From: Planktosalinus sp963975935
GTDB lineage: Bacteria > Bacteroidota > Bacteroidia > Flavobacteriales > Flavobacteriaceae
Assembly: GCA_963975935.1 (NCBI GenBank)
Contig: CAXBIQ010000001.1
Coordinates: 248,001-312,000 of the forward strand
DNA length: 64,000 bases
Direction: 5' to 3'
How positions within the stretch are numbered: position 1 is the stretch's first letter; each line of letters begins with the position of its first letter. A program made the translations under genes and the position numbers. Positions 8,670-17,259 of the stretch are shown here, piece by piece. The notes beneath the pieces are model-generated. The model was not told the origin of the DNA. It searched no databases and was given only the letters and a program-made list of their open reading frames with translations.

Positions 8670-9173
8670 CTATTTCTTTTTGTAAAGAGGAACACTGGAA
8701 CAGGCTTCCCCATACATCAGACTTTTGACAATGGGTTGAAGTTTTTGTGTAAGGAGGATGTATGCGTTTTCAGGAACGGGTTTGTTTGAACACCCTTTTA
8801 CAATTACAGGAAGGTTTTGAAATTCAGAGAAATCTGTTCTTTGAATGACTTCTGTATAAAGAATTGTCTCCAGGTCATTTAAAGTGCCAACAACAACTTT
8901 TTTTACGAAAGGCGTTAAATAGCTTGTAAGCAAAAGGTAAGCCCAGCCCGGAACAATAGCATCTGTACTACAATTAAGTGCAACATAGGCATCCTGATAA
9001 CTTGCCCAATTGTGGTTTTTTGCTTTTTCCCTGAAATCTTTTTCTTTTAAAACCAACCCTTGAAACAGCCAGTCTTTAATGTCAAAAACAACCCGGTTCC
9101 CTTCCGGATAGTAATCTTCCAGATTTACCGTAACCAGTTTGCTGTTTGCGACTCTATTGATAATTTCTTCCAT
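8670..9173 (-). CDS. DUF2480 family protein
   Basis: 167-residue soluble protein starting MEEIINRVANSKLVTVNLED, which matches the start of the DUF2480 family; the open frame extends 21 codons further up but those residues look like non-coding sequence overlapping the previous gene. Conserved features include IDLK-like FDIKDWLFQGLVLKEKDFR, DAIVPGWAYLLL, and a Cys-containing VKGCSNKPVPENAYI. The function is unknown. It is the last gene of the suf operon, 28 bp after the DUF59 gene; this position suggests a link to iron-sulfur assembly, but I know of no experiment showing it. Confidence 0.85.
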   Translation of the reverse strand: MEEIINRVANSKLVTVNLEDYYPEGNRVVFDIKDWLFQGLVLKEKDFREKAKNHNWASYQDAYVALNCSTDAIVPGWAYLLLTSYLTPFVKKVVVGTLNDLETILYTEVIQRTDFSEFQNLPVIVKGCSNKPVPENAYILLTQKLQPIVKSLMYGEACSSVPLYKKK

Positions 9174-9201
9174 GAGGATTGAATTCAGATATGAACAAAA
9201 A

Positions 9202-9531
9202 CTAGAGCATCCCGAGTTCCAGTTTGGCTTCTTCACTCATGAGTTCCTGCGTCCATGCAGGATCAAAAGTGAGTTCAACCTCGGCATCTTTTACCATTTT
9301 TAATGAAGCCACTTTATCCCTTACTTCCTGTGGTAAGCTTTCTGCCACCGGGCAATTGGGGGTTGTAAGTGTCATAATAATTTTTACTTTATAATCTTCA
9401 TTTACAAAAACATCATAAATGAGCCCTAATTCATAAATATCTACAGGGATTTCAGGGTCATAAATTGTTTTTAAGACCTTAACAATTTTTTCTCCTAACG
9501 CTTCGGTGTCTATTTTTTCTTCTGTTTCCAT
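9202..9531 (-). CDS. DUF59/MIP18-family SUF protein (SufT-like)
   Basis: 109 residues forming a single DUF59 domain: YDPEIPVDIYELGLIYDV at about 23-40 and TTPNCPVAESLP with the conserved Cys at about 59-60. Members act in the maturation or delivery of Fe-S clusters. It lies between sufE (5 bp gap) and the DUF2480 gene, inside the suf operon, which supports that role. It has the usual full length of a single-domain flavobacterial SufT-like protein. Confidence 0.92.
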   Translation of the reverse strand: METEEKIDTEALGEKIVKVLKTIYDPEIPVDIYELGLIYDVFVNEDYKVKIIMTLTTPNCPVAESLPQEVRDKVASLKMVKDAEVELTFDPAWTQELMSEEAKLELGML

Positions 9532-9536
9532 AATAT

Positions 9537-9959
9537 TTAATTTAGTTGCGACTGATAAGCAAGCGCATACATTTTAAGTTGCTTGATCATAGAGACCAGA
9601 CCATTTGCCCGCGTTGGCGACAAGTGTTCTTTTAACCCTATTTCATCAATAAATTTTGTATCTGCCTGAAGAATATCTTCCGGGGTTTGATCAGAAAAGA
9701 CACGCAGTAAAAGAGCCACAATACCTTTTGTAATAATAGCATCACTGTCTGCTGTGTAAAGAACCTTTCCGTCTTTAAACTCAGGATAAACCCAGACTTT
9801 AGACTGGCAGCCTTTGATAAGGTATTCATCGGTTTTGTTTGCGTCATCAATGAGCGGAAGTGATTTTCCTAAAGAAATCATATGCTCATAACGCTGCATC
9901 CAATCGTCAAAAAATGCAAACTCATCAACTATTTCTTCTTGTATTTCTTTAATTTTCAT
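9537..9959 (-). CDS. sufE: SufE sulfur-transfer protein
   Basis: 140-residue SufE. It accepts the persulfide sulfur from SufS and passes it to the SufBCD scaffold. The active cysteine is Cys51 in LIKGCQSKVWV, and the downstream DSDAIITKGIVALLLRVFS block is the family core. The ATG at 9959 lies within the end of the META-domain gene, an 11-bp overlap that suggests translational coupling. Confidence 0.96.
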   Translation of the reverse strand: MKIKEIQEEIVDEFAFFDDWMQRYEHMISLGKSLPLIDDANKTDEYLIKGCQSKVWVYPEFKDGKVLYTADSDAIITKGIVALLLRVFSDQTPEDILQADTKFIDEIGLKEHLSPTRANGLVSMIKQLKMYALAYQSQLN

Positions 9960-10389
9960 TTGTTTCTCGCACTTTAGTTGCCGTTAACAACAGGCTTCTG
10001 TCGTTTGCAGGAAATAATTGAAGAACACCTGCTTCCAGATTGTATGAGCCTGTGTTTTCAAAAACTTCGCCCAGTTTTTTTTCAGCTTCCATTTTACCCT
10101 CACAATACTTTTTGGTACTTGCCATTGCACCAAAATCTATAGCGTAAAGGTCAATGGTATAGGTTCCGAACATATTATTACATTCTGTTGTGGCATTTAC
10201 AGATTTATTGAGCGCATCAAAGGATATAACCAATTCTTTGGAGCTATAATTCTCCCCCATTACTTCGTTGATGTTATAATTTCCGTTTAATTGCACGTTG
10301 CTTGCTGTGTTTACAGCTTTTTTTGTTTCATCACATGAAACCGTTAATATCAAAAATGATAGTACTAAAATTGAATAGATTGTTTTCAT
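9949..10389 (-). CDS. META-domain lipoprotein within the suf operon
   Basis: 146 residues. A signal peptide ends in the lipobox LTVSC (Cys19), so the mature protein is a lipoprotein. The rest matches the META/HslJ fold (DUF306): LNGNYNINEVMGENYSSKELVISFD, then ECNNMFGTYTID, MASTKKYCEGKMEAEKKLGEVFENTGSYNLEAGVLQL, a typical small-beta repeat with paired cysteines. HslJ-like proteins are linked to stress tolerance, but the biochemical role is unknown. It lies 11 bp after sufS and overlaps sufE, so it is truly part of the suf transcript, an odd place for an envelope lipoprotein. Confidence 0.87.
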   Translation of the reverse strand: MKTIYSILVLSFLILTVSCDETKKAVNTASNVQLNGNYNINEVMGENYSSKELVISFDALNKSVNATTECNNMFGTYTIDLYAIDFGAMASTKKYCEGKMEAEKKLGEVFENTGSYNLEAGVLQLFPANDRSLLLTATKVRETNEN

Positions 10390-10400
10390 AATAAGTTGTT

Positions 10401-11639
10401 TTAAGTTAACATTTGTTTTGCTTTTTTTATAGCATCCACAAGTACATCAATTTCGTGAAATGTATTGTAAAAAGCAAATGAAGCCCTTACGGTTCCGGGA
10501 ATTTTATAAAAATCCATTATGGGTTGTGCGCAATGATGACCTGTGCGCACAGCTATCCCTAATTTGTCAACTATTGTGCCAATATCATAGGGGTGAATGC
10601 CTTCAATATTAAAGGAAATGACGGCAGTTTTATTTTTACCGGTTCCAAAAATTTTCAAACCTTCTATCTCAAGCAGTTTTTCTGTTGCATAGTGCAAAAG
10701 TTGGTTTTCATAGATTGCAATCGATTCAAAACCTATTTTATTTAGATAATCGATTGCAACGCCAAAAGCAATGCCATCAGCAATATTGGGTGTGCCTGCT
10801 TCAAATTTATGGGGTAAATCGGCATAGGTGGTTTTTTCAAAAGTAACTTCTTTGATCATTTCACCACCACCCTGATAGGGAGGTAGTTTTGTGAGCCACT
10901 CTTCTTTTCCATAAAGGATGCCTACACCGGTGGGGCCACACATTTTATGTGCAGAACACGTATAAAAATCAACGTCTAGTGCCTGTAAATCGGGTTTTAA
11001 ATGTGCACATGCCTGTGCACCATCAACCAGCACCAGTCCTCCTGCTTTGTGGGTTTTTTCAATGATTTCTTCAATGGGGTTTATGGTTCCCAGTGCATTT
11101 GAAATATGATTCACAAATACCAACTTTATTTTATCAGAAAGTAATTCGTCAAAAGCATCCAGTTGTAATTCTCCCTCTTCGTTGATGGGAATGACTTTTA
11201 AAATAGCGCCTGTTTCTTCACATAGCATTTGCCAGGGGACTATGTTTGAATGATGCTCTAAAGCAGAAACGATAAGCTCATCGCCTTTTTTTAAAATTTT
11301 TCTATATCCGGAAGCAACAATATTGATTGCGTGTGTGGTTCCCGCCGTGAAAATAATTTCTCTTGAATTTTTGATATTGAAGTGAACCCTTATTTTCTCC
11401 CGTGCATGTTCATAAGCATCGGTTGCTTCCTGGGAGAGTGTGTGGACACCGCGGTGGATGTTTGCGTTGTAGTTTGAATAATAATCAACCAGTGCATCTA
11501 TGACCACTTGCGGTTTTTGTGAAGTGGCAGCATTATCGAGATAAACCAAAGGATACCCATTGACCTTACGTGAAAGGATGGGGAAATCTTTTCTGATTTT
11601 TTCTATATCAAAAGGGATGCTTTTACTTTCCGTATTCAT
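10401..11639 (-). CDS. sufS: SufS cysteine desulfurase
   Basis: 412-residue PLP enzyme that takes sulfur from cysteine and leaves a persulfide. The PLP lysine is Lys232 in SAHKMCGPTGVG and the persulfide cysteine is Cys370 in RTGHHCAQPIM; the short loop around it (no long insertion) marks group II, i.e. SufS rather than IscS. ALEHHSNIVPW and LVDGAQA are further PLP-binding blocks. It lies 39 bp after sufD and 11 bp before the META lipoprotein gene. Confidence 0.97.
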   Translation of the reverse strand: MNTESKSIPFDIEKIRKDFPILSRKVNGYPLVYLDNAATSQKPQVVIDALVDYYSNYNANIHRGVHTLSQEATDAYEHAREKIRVHFNIKNSREIIFTAGTTHAINIVASGYRKILKKGDELIVSALEHHSNIVPWQMLCEETGAILKVIPINEEGELQLDAFDELLSDKIKLVFVNHISNALGTINPIEEIIEKTHKAGGLVLVDGAQACAHLKPDLQALDVDFYTCSAHKMCGPTGVGILYGKEEWLTKLPPYQGGGEMIKEVTFEKTTYADLPHKFEAGTPNIADGIAFGVAIDYLNKIGFESIAIYENQLLHYATEKLLEIEGLKIFGTGKNKTAVISFNIEGIHPYDIGTIVDKLGIAVRTGHHCAQPIMDFYKIPGTVRASFAFYNTFHEIDVLVDAIKKAKQMLT

Positions 11640-11678
11640 TATGTTTTGTTTTTTAACCTACGGAATTAGAACTTATTT

Positions 11679-12992
11679 TTATAAGTCGAAACCAAGGTTT
11701 ACACCAATTTTTTTAGCAATTAATTTGGTGATTCTGGCTTTTAGCTCGGGGATCTTCACACTGTCTAAAACGTTACTGGCAAAGGCAAACATCAGTAGTG
11801 CCCGTGCTTCTTTTTTTCTGATGCCACGCGCCTGAAGGTAAAACATAGCTTCTTCATCCAGCTGACCTATGGTACAACCGTGCGAGCATTTTACATCATC
11901 GGCAAAAATTTCCAGTTGGGGTTTTGAGTTGATGGTTGCCTTGTCATCAATCAGAATATTGTTGTTTTGCTGGAAAGCATCGGTTTTTTGTGCTTCCTTT
12001 TCAACAATAATTCTTCCGTTAAAAACACCTGTTGATTTTCCTGCAAAAATCCCTTTGTAATCCTGATGGCTTTCACAGTTTGGGGCTATGTGGTTGACCA
12101 GTGTATAATGATCAACATGTTGCTTTTCTTCAATAATGGTTACCCCTTTTAAAGTCGAATTGATGCGCTCACCATTCTGGAAAAAGTTCAAATTGTTTCG
12201 AACCAGCTTTCCTCCAAAAGAAAAAGTATGCACAGCCACGTTGCTTCCCTGGTTTTGGGAAATATAAGTGTTGTCAATCAAAGAGGCAGAGTGATTGTCA
12301 TTTTGCACTTTGTAATAATCCACAGAACTGTTTTTTTCTGCAAATATTTCAGTAACAACGTTTGTGAAAACGGCATTTTCAGTCAAACTTTGATGGCGTT
12401 CAATGATCTGAACGTGAGCGTTTTCTTCAGCAACAATAAGGTTGCGGGGTTGAAGCATAAGCGCTGCTTCATTACCGGTAGCAAAATTGATGATTTCAAT
12501 GGGCTTTTCAACCTCACGGTGTTTAGGGATGAAAATATAAGCACCTTCTTTAGCGAAAGCTGTATTCAAAGAAGTCAAGCTTTCATCCTTAGCAACTTTG
12601 TTGAAGTAATTCTCAATTACAGCCTTGTATTTGGGTTTGCTCAATGCTGAAGACATCAGACAAACATCTACCTTATCGTGTGTGGTTTCAGATAAAAACG
12701 AATTGTAAACACCATCGATAAACACGATTTTATACGTGTCTATTTCGTGGAGAAAATATTTTTTTACCTCCTTAAATTCAACTGTATTTTCTTTCTTTGG
12801 AAAAATACAGTACTCTTCTTTTAGAATGGGATTCAGGGAAGTATATTTCCAGGCCTCTTCTTTTTTTGTAGGGAATCCTGTTGCTTCAAAAGACTTTATC
12901 GCATTGTTTCGAATCTCATGAATGTGGGATTCTGCTTCGATATAGTCTTCAAAGGCAAAGTAAGAGGAAACTAATTTATCTTTTAAACTCAT
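11679..12992 (-). CDS. sufD: SufD Fe-S scaffold subunit
   Basis: 437-residue SufD, partner of SufB and SufC in the SufBC2D scaffold. It shows the N-terminal helical part (GFPTKKEEAWKYTSL), then the right-handed beta-helix core, ending in the C-terminal signature HGCTIGQLDEEAMFYLQARG, where the conserved His that lines the SufB-SufD interface lies, followed by ARALLMFAF. It lies 72 bp downstream of sufC, the largest gap within the operon apart from sufA-sufB (52 bp). Confidence 0.97.
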   Translation of the reverse strand: MSLKDKLVSSYFAFEDYIEAESHIHEIRNNAIKSFEATGFPTKKEEAWKYTSLNPILKEEYCIFPKKENTVEFKEVKKYFLHEIDTYKIVFIDGVYNSFLSETTHDKVDVCLMSSALSKPKYKAVIENYFNKVAKDESLTSLNTAFAKEGAYIFIPKHREVEKPIEIINFATGNEAALMLQPRNLIVAEENAHVQIIERHQSLTENAVFTNVVTEIFAEKNSSVDYYKVQNDNHSASLIDNTYISQNQGSNVAVHTFSFGGKLVRNNLNFFQNGERINSTLKGVTIIEEKQHVDHYTLVNHIAPNCESHQDYKGIFAGKSTGVFNGRIIVEKEAQKTDAFQQNNNILIDDKATINSKPQLEIFADDVKCSHGCTIGQLDEEAMFYLQARGIRKKEARALLMFAFASNVLDSVKIPELKARITKLIAKKIGVNLGFDL

Positions 12993-13064
12993 AATTTTAT
13001 TTCAAGTTTCGGGTCTTGGGTTTTTTCTAATACTCTAAATATTCAAGCCGCTACTTTAATTTTT

Positions 13065-13820
13065 TTAAACTGCTTTTGCTTCTTCTTTGATCCAGTCATA
13101 ACCACGCTCTTCCAGCTCATAAGCAAGTTCTTTGGTGCCTGTTTTAACAATTTTACCATCAAGGAGGACATGAACAAAATCAGGAACAATGTGGTCTAAA
13201 AGGCGTTGGTAATGCGTGATAACAACAATGGCGTTTTTATCACTTTTAAGTTTGTTGACACCGTTTGCAACGATTCTTAATGCATCAATATCCAGACCTG
13301 AATCTGTTTCGTCAAGAATGGCAAGCTTGGGTTCAAGCATCGCCAACTGGAAAATTTCATTTCGTTTTTTCTCACCTCCTGAGAAGCCTTCATTGAGAGA
13401 ACGGGAAAGAAACTTTCTGTCCATTTCAAGAAGTTCAGCTTTTTCCCTGATCATTTTGAGCATTTCATTGGCAGGCATATCTTCCAGCCCTTTTGCTTTT
13501 CGGCTTTCATTGATTGCTGTTTTAATGAAATTGGTAACAGAAACCCCGGGAATTTCAATGGGATATTGAAACGACATAAAGATGCCTTTATGAGAACGTT
13601 CTTCAGGTTCTAAATCAGCAATGTCTTCGTTTTCAAAGAAAATATTTCCCTGAGTCACATCAAACTCTTCTTTTCCTGCAATCACAGAGGCAAGTGTGCT
13701 TTTTCCGGAACCGTTTGGACCCATGATAGCGTGTACTTCGCCGGCTTTAACCTCAAGGTTAATGCCTTTTAAAATATCGGTTTCTTCTACACCTGCGTGT
13801 AAGTTTTTAATTTGTAGCAT
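13065..13820 (-). CDS. sufC: SufC ATPase
   Basis: 251-residue ABC-type ATPase that drives conformational change in SufBC2D. It has Walker A GPNGSGKST at 34-42, the signature region FSGGEKKRNE, Walker B AILDETDSGLD and the switch histidine in VVITHYQRLL. The GEKKRNE form is typical of SufC. It starts 7 bp after the small lipoprotein gene that separates it from sufB. Confidence 0.98.
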   Translation of the reverse strand: MLQIKNLHAGVEETDILKGINLEVKAGEVHAIMGPNGSGKSTLASVIAGKEEFDVTQGNIFFENEDIADLEPEERSHKGIFMSFQYPIEIPGVSVTNFIKTAINESRKAKGLEDMPANEMLKMIREKAELLEMDRKFLSRSLNEGFSGGEKKRNEIFQLAMLEPKLAILDETDSGLDIDALRIVANGVNKLKSDKNAIVVITHYQRLLDHIVPDFVHVLLDGKIVKTGTKELAYELEERGYDWIKEEAKAV

Positions 13821-13827
13821 GTTTTTT

Positions 13828-14187
13828 CTATTCTAGTTTTACATCCGGGTTTGAAGGGCGGTTGCTCACCTTTACGATTTCGGTAATGGTGAAAATTTCT
13901 TCCCAGCCTTCTTGACCTTCTTCTCTTTTATTAATAATCCCTTTTACAACTACGGGAACCATATCATATTCATCTTTTTTTACAGGTGCGACTTTTTCTG
14001 AAAGTTCTTTTGCTTTATCATCCAGCTTAACACCGTAAATAAAATCTGAACCCTTTAGAACAGCAGCATCATCAAAATAGATGAAATCTGCTGCTATTTC
14101 CTGTGTGTCATTTTGGGGTGACTCCTGATTATTTTTACAACTACTTAAAACTAAAACGCTAAAAAGCAATACAAAAACTTTTTTCAT
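13828..14187 (-). CDS. Small lipoprotein between sufB and sufC
   Basis: 119 residues with a clear lipoprotein signal: a hydrophobic stretch, then VLSSC (Cys17) followed by KNNQE. The mature part has DFIYFDDAAVLKGSDFIYGVKLDDKAKEL and a C-terminal KGIINKREEGQEGWEEIFTITEIVKVS that reads like a small beta domain. I do not recognise a named family. It is 24 bp after sufB and 7 bp before sufC on the same strand, so it is translated from the suf mRNA although it must act in the envelope. It could monitor or bind metal or a cofactor outside the cytoplasm, but nothing in the sequence shows that. Confidence 0.85.
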   Translation of the reverse strand: MKKVFVLLFSVLVLSSCKNNQESPQNDTQEIAADFIYFDDAAVLKGSDFIYGVKLDDKAKELSEKVAPVKKDEYDMVPVVVKGIINKREEGQEGWEEIFTITEIVKVSNRPSNPDVKLE

Positions 14188-14211
14188 TGGTTGTAATTTG
14201 ATGGTTAATAA

Positions 14212-15660
14212 TTATCCTACTGAGCCTTCAAGGCTAATTTCCAATAATTTTTGAGCCTCAACGGCAAACTCCATCGGGAGTTTGTTAAGCACCTCTTTGC
14301 TGAAGCCGTTTACAATAAGAGCAATTGCTTTTTCAGTATCGATGCCGCGTTGGTTGCAATAGAAAATCTGATCTTCACCAATTTTTGAGGTGGTGGCTTC
14401 GTGCTCTATTTTTGCTGTCTTGTTTTTTGCCTCTATGTATGGGAATGTATGTGCTCCACACTTGTTTCCCATTAAAAGTGAATCACATTGTGAAAAGTTG
14501 CGGGCGTTTTCTGCACGTGGACTTATTTGCACCAGACCTCTATAGGAGTTTTGGGATTGTCCTGCTGAGATCCCCTTGGAAATAATGGTGCTTCGGGTGT
14601 TTTTTCCAAGGTGAATCATCTTCGTTCCGGTATCTGCTTGCTGAAAATTGTTTGTTACGGCAATAGAGTAAAACTCACCAATGGAGTTATCTCCCTTCAG
14701 TACGCAGCTTGGGTATTTCCAGGTAACGGCACTTCCCGTTTCTACTTGGGTCCAGGATATTTTAGCGTTTTTTTCGCAAAGGCCTCTTTTGGTTACAAAA
14801 TTATAAACACCACCTTTTCCTTCTTTGTTTCCGGGGTACCAGTTCTGAACGGTTGAATATTTTATTTCTGCATCGTCAAGGGCAATTAACTCTACTACTG
14901 CAGCGTGCAACTGGTTTTCATCCCTTGATGGCGCAGTGCAGCCTTCAAGATAACTCACATAACTGCCTTCATCTGCAATAACAAGTGTTCTTTCAAACTG
15001 ACCTGTTCCTGCCTGATTGATTCTGAAATAAGTTGAGAGTTCCATGGGGCACCTAACGCCTTTGGGTATATAACAGAATGATCCGTCACTAAATACCGCC
15101 GAATTCAATGCTGCATAAAAATTATCGCGTTGCGGCACGACTGTACCTAAGTATTTTTTTACCAGTTCAGGGTGTTCTTTAATCGCTTCTGAAATAGAAC
15201 AGAAAATAATTCCTTTTTCAGCAAGGGTCTTTTTAAAAGTTGTTGCCACAGAAACCGAATCCATAACGATATCAACGGCCACCCCTGCCAGTACTTTTTG
15301 CTCGTCTAAAGAAATACCCAGTCGTTTAAAAGTGTCCAAAAGTTCAGGATCTACTTCATCAAGACTGTCATATTTTGGTTTTTTTGAAGGGGCTGAATAG
15401 TATGAAATAGCTTGAAAATCGGGTTTTTGATAATGTACATTGGCCCAGTTTGGCTCAGCCATTTTTTTCCAGTACCGAAACGCTTCCAGTCGCCAGGCGG
15501 TCATCCAGTCGGGTTCTTCTTTCTTTTTGGAAATGGCAATTACGATCTCTTCATTGAGACCCACAGGAAAAGTGTCAGACTCAATGTCTGTGTAGAAACC
15601 ATATTTGTATTCTTTGGTTTCCAGTTCTTTTTGTAAATCGTCCTCTGTATATTTACTCAT
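14212..15660 (-). CDS. sufB: SufB Fe-S scaffold subunit
   Basis: 482-residue SufB, the main cluster-building subunit. The beta-helix core and conserved blocks are clear: LEGCTAPSRDENQLHAAVVE, VQNWYPGNKEGKGGVYNFVTKRG, SWTQVETGSAVTWKYPS, and the C-terminal CDSLLMGNKCGAHTFPY with the functional cysteine, then EHEATTSKIGEDQIFYC. It is the second gene of the operon, 52 bp after sufA. Confidence 0.98.
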   Translation of the reverse strand: MSKYTEDDLQKELETKEYKYGFYTDIESDTFPVGLNEEIVIAISKKKEEPDWMTAWRLEAFRYWKKMAEPNWANVHYQKPDFQAISYYSAPSKKPKYDSLDEVDPELLDTFKRLGISLDEQKVLAGVAVDIVMDSVSVATTFKKTLAEKGIIFCSISEAIKEHPELVKKYLGTVVPQRDNFYAALNSAVFSDGSFCYIPKGVRCPMELSTYFRINQAGTGQFERTLVIADEGSYVSYLEGCTAPSRDENQLHAAVVELIALDDAEIKYSTVQNWYPGNKEGKGGVYNFVTKRGLCEKNAKISWTQVETGSAVTWKYPSCVLKGDNSIGEFYSIAVTNNFQQADTGTKMIHLGKNTRSTIISKGISAGQSQNSYRGLVQISPRAENARNFSQCDSLLMGNKCGAHTFPYIEAKNKTAKIEHEATTSKIGEDQIFYCNQRGIDTEKAIALIVNGFSKEVLNKLPMEFAVEAQKLLEISLEGSVG

Positions 15661-15712
15661 AATGTTTTCTTTTAAACTGAAGATAAAAGTCTGCTTAACA
15701 ATTTCTCATAAG

Positions 15713-16042
15713 CTAAAGCGAAAAGCTCTCCCCGCATCCACAAGTTCTGTTAGCATTTGGGTTATTAAAAACAAAGCCTTTTCCGTTAAGCCCGCCACTG
15801 TATTCCAACACGGTACCCACAAGGTATAAAAAACTCTTTTTGTCAACCACAATTTTAACAGCGTTGTCTTCAAAAATTTTATCGTCATCAAGTGTTTTGT
15901 CGTCAAACTTCAACTCATAAGACAAACCGGAACAACCCCCACTTTTTACACCCACTCTAACATAGGCGTTTGTAATGTTAAAACCTTCTTCAGCCATAAG
16001 CTGTGAGATTTTATTTTTTGCGGTTTCATTAACTTTTATCAT
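15713..16042 (-). CDS. sufA: A-type Fe-S carrier (SufA/IscA/HesB family)
   Basis: 109-residue A-type carrier protein with the three invariant cysteines: Cys37 in GGCSGLSYEL, and Cys101 and Cys103 in TCGCGESF at the C-terminus. It carries Fe-S clusters from SufBCD to apo-proteins. It is the first gene of the suf operon, directly behind the promoter at 16072-16101. The symbol sufA is chosen from context; erpA or iscA homologs would look the same. Confidence 0.93.
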   Translation of the reverse strand: MIKVNETAKNKISQLMAEEGFNITNAYVRVGVKSGGCSGLSYELKFDDKTLDDDKIFEDNAVKIVVDKKSFLYLVGTVLEYSGGLNGKGFVFNNPNANRTCGCGESFSL

Positions 16043-16071
16043 CTTAAATAGATTAGTTCTAAATAATACTG

Positions 16072-16101
16072 CAAATATACAATTTTTATACTGTCTTTCA
16101 A
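16072..16101 (-). promoter_or_regulatory. Promoter of the suf operon
   Basis: On the minus strand: TTG (16101-16099), 19-nt spacer, TATATTTG (16079-16072), an exact Bacteroidota promoter. Transcription should begin near 16066, giving a leader of about 24 nt before the ATG of sufA at 16042. I found no convincing inverted-repeat operator for an iron or Fe-S regulator next to it. Confidence 0.85.
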
Positions 16102-16185
16102 TGTTAGATAAATTATAAAAATAAATATAAGAATAGCTTATAACAATAGTAAAAAAGGTTGTTTTTAAAGTTTTGAAAACGCCTT

Positions 16186-17253
16186 TTAATTGGGGTTTTG
16201 AAAGTCCGGATTGTTTATGAATGCAGGGTCTGAAAGGGAAAGTAAAAAGGCTTTCAAAGCCGCCTTGTCTTCTACTGAGAGCTGCACGCCGCCCTGAGCA
16301 ATGGCTTTCATTAGCGGGTCAATGGTCTCAGAGAACACAAGCCCTTCACTGTAATGGTTTATGACTTCATCAAGTGTTTGAAACCTGCCATCGTGCATGT
16401 AAGGTGCGGTATAGGCGAGATTCCTAAGGGAAGGAGCTTTAAACTTTCCGTTATCCAGAGGGTCTCCGGTCACAGTTCCCAGCCCCAGGTCATCAAACAT
16501 TTCGTCAAGCCCGTTGTTGTGAAAGGTATTGTCTGTCCACAGCGGATTGAAAAAATTTCCGTGACAATGAAAACAATCACCCCGGTCTTCATCCATAAAG
16601 ACATTAAAACCGTTAATTTCCTGTTGCGTCAAAGTTTCTTCCCCCAAGACATAGCGGTCAAAACGTGAATCTGCAGAAATGAGTGTTCTTACAAACTGTG
16701 CTATGGCTCTAGAAACCATTACAGAATCTATATTTGAAGTACCGAAAGCCTCCCTGAAAAGTGCAGGATACTGTGAGTGGTTTTGCAAACTTGCCACGGC
16801 CTGAGACCAGGTATTGTTCATCTCAATAGGGTTTCTAACAGGCTCAAAAATCTGTTCTTCAAGTGTTATGGCACTCCCATCCCAGTTAAAGCGCTCATCA
16901 TAATTCCAGGCCAGGTTTTGTAGTGGCATAGAATTTCTAAAACCTTCAATACCGTCGATGCCCACACTGAACCGGCGTGGGTCAGAAAATGCATTTTGAG
17001 GGCGATGGCAGTCAGCACAAGCTTGTGTTCCGTTACCGGAAAGTATGGGGTCAAAAAAGAGTTTTCTTCCCAGAGAAACCCCTTGAACAGTTTGGGGGTT
17101 TTCAGTTGAAGTTATCGGTGCAATAAGGTATTGGGCAAATATCTCGGGGATTTCAAGCTCCACGGGAGTAGCTACATAGGTATCACTATCATCACCTGAG
17201 CAGGAAATGAAAAAAATTATTGTTAGGAAACCATATGTTATTTTCTTAATCAA
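16186..17253 (-). CDS. Di-heme cytochrome c peroxidase/MauG-family protein (MbnH-like)
   Basis: 355 residues. The N-terminal signal ends in the lipobox ISC (Cys18) followed by SGDD, so it is a lipoprotein. There are two haem-binding CxxCH motifs: CADCH with Cys79, Cys82, His83, and CFHCH with Cys227, Cys230, His231. Other family blocks are GRKLFFDPILSG, NRxPMPLQN-like NSMPLQNLAW, and APSLRNLAYTAPYMHDGRFQTL. Members either reduce hydrogen peroxide or, like MauG and MbnH, use a bis-Fe(IV) state to oxidise a partner protein. The MbnP-like gene begins its reading 7 bp upstream and supports the MbnH type. The axial ligand of the second haem cannot be settled by eye. Confidence 0.9.
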   Translation of the reverse strand: MIKKITYGFLTIIFFISCSGDDSDTYVATPVELEIPEIFAQYLIAPITSTENPQTVQGVSLGRKLFFDPILSGNGTQACADCHRPQNAFSDPRRFSVGIDGIEGFRNSMPLQNLAWNYDERFNWDGSAITLEEQIFEPVRNPIEMNNTWSQAVASLQNHSQYPALFREAFGTSNIDSVMVSRAIAQFVRTLISADSRFDRYVLGEETLTQQEINGFNVFMDEDRGDCFHCHGNFFNPLWTDNTFHNNGLDEMFDDLGLGTVTGDPLDNGKFKAPSLRNLAYTAPYMHDGRFQTLDEVINHYSEGLVFSETIDPLMKAIAQGGVQLSVEDKAALKAFLLSLSDPAFINNPDFQNPN

Positions 17254-17259
17254 AAAATA

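Noticed and set aside
12228..12650. A 140-codon open frame on the + strand inside sufD
   Set aside because: It is antisense to a well-conserved SufD and shows no motif or separate promoter.
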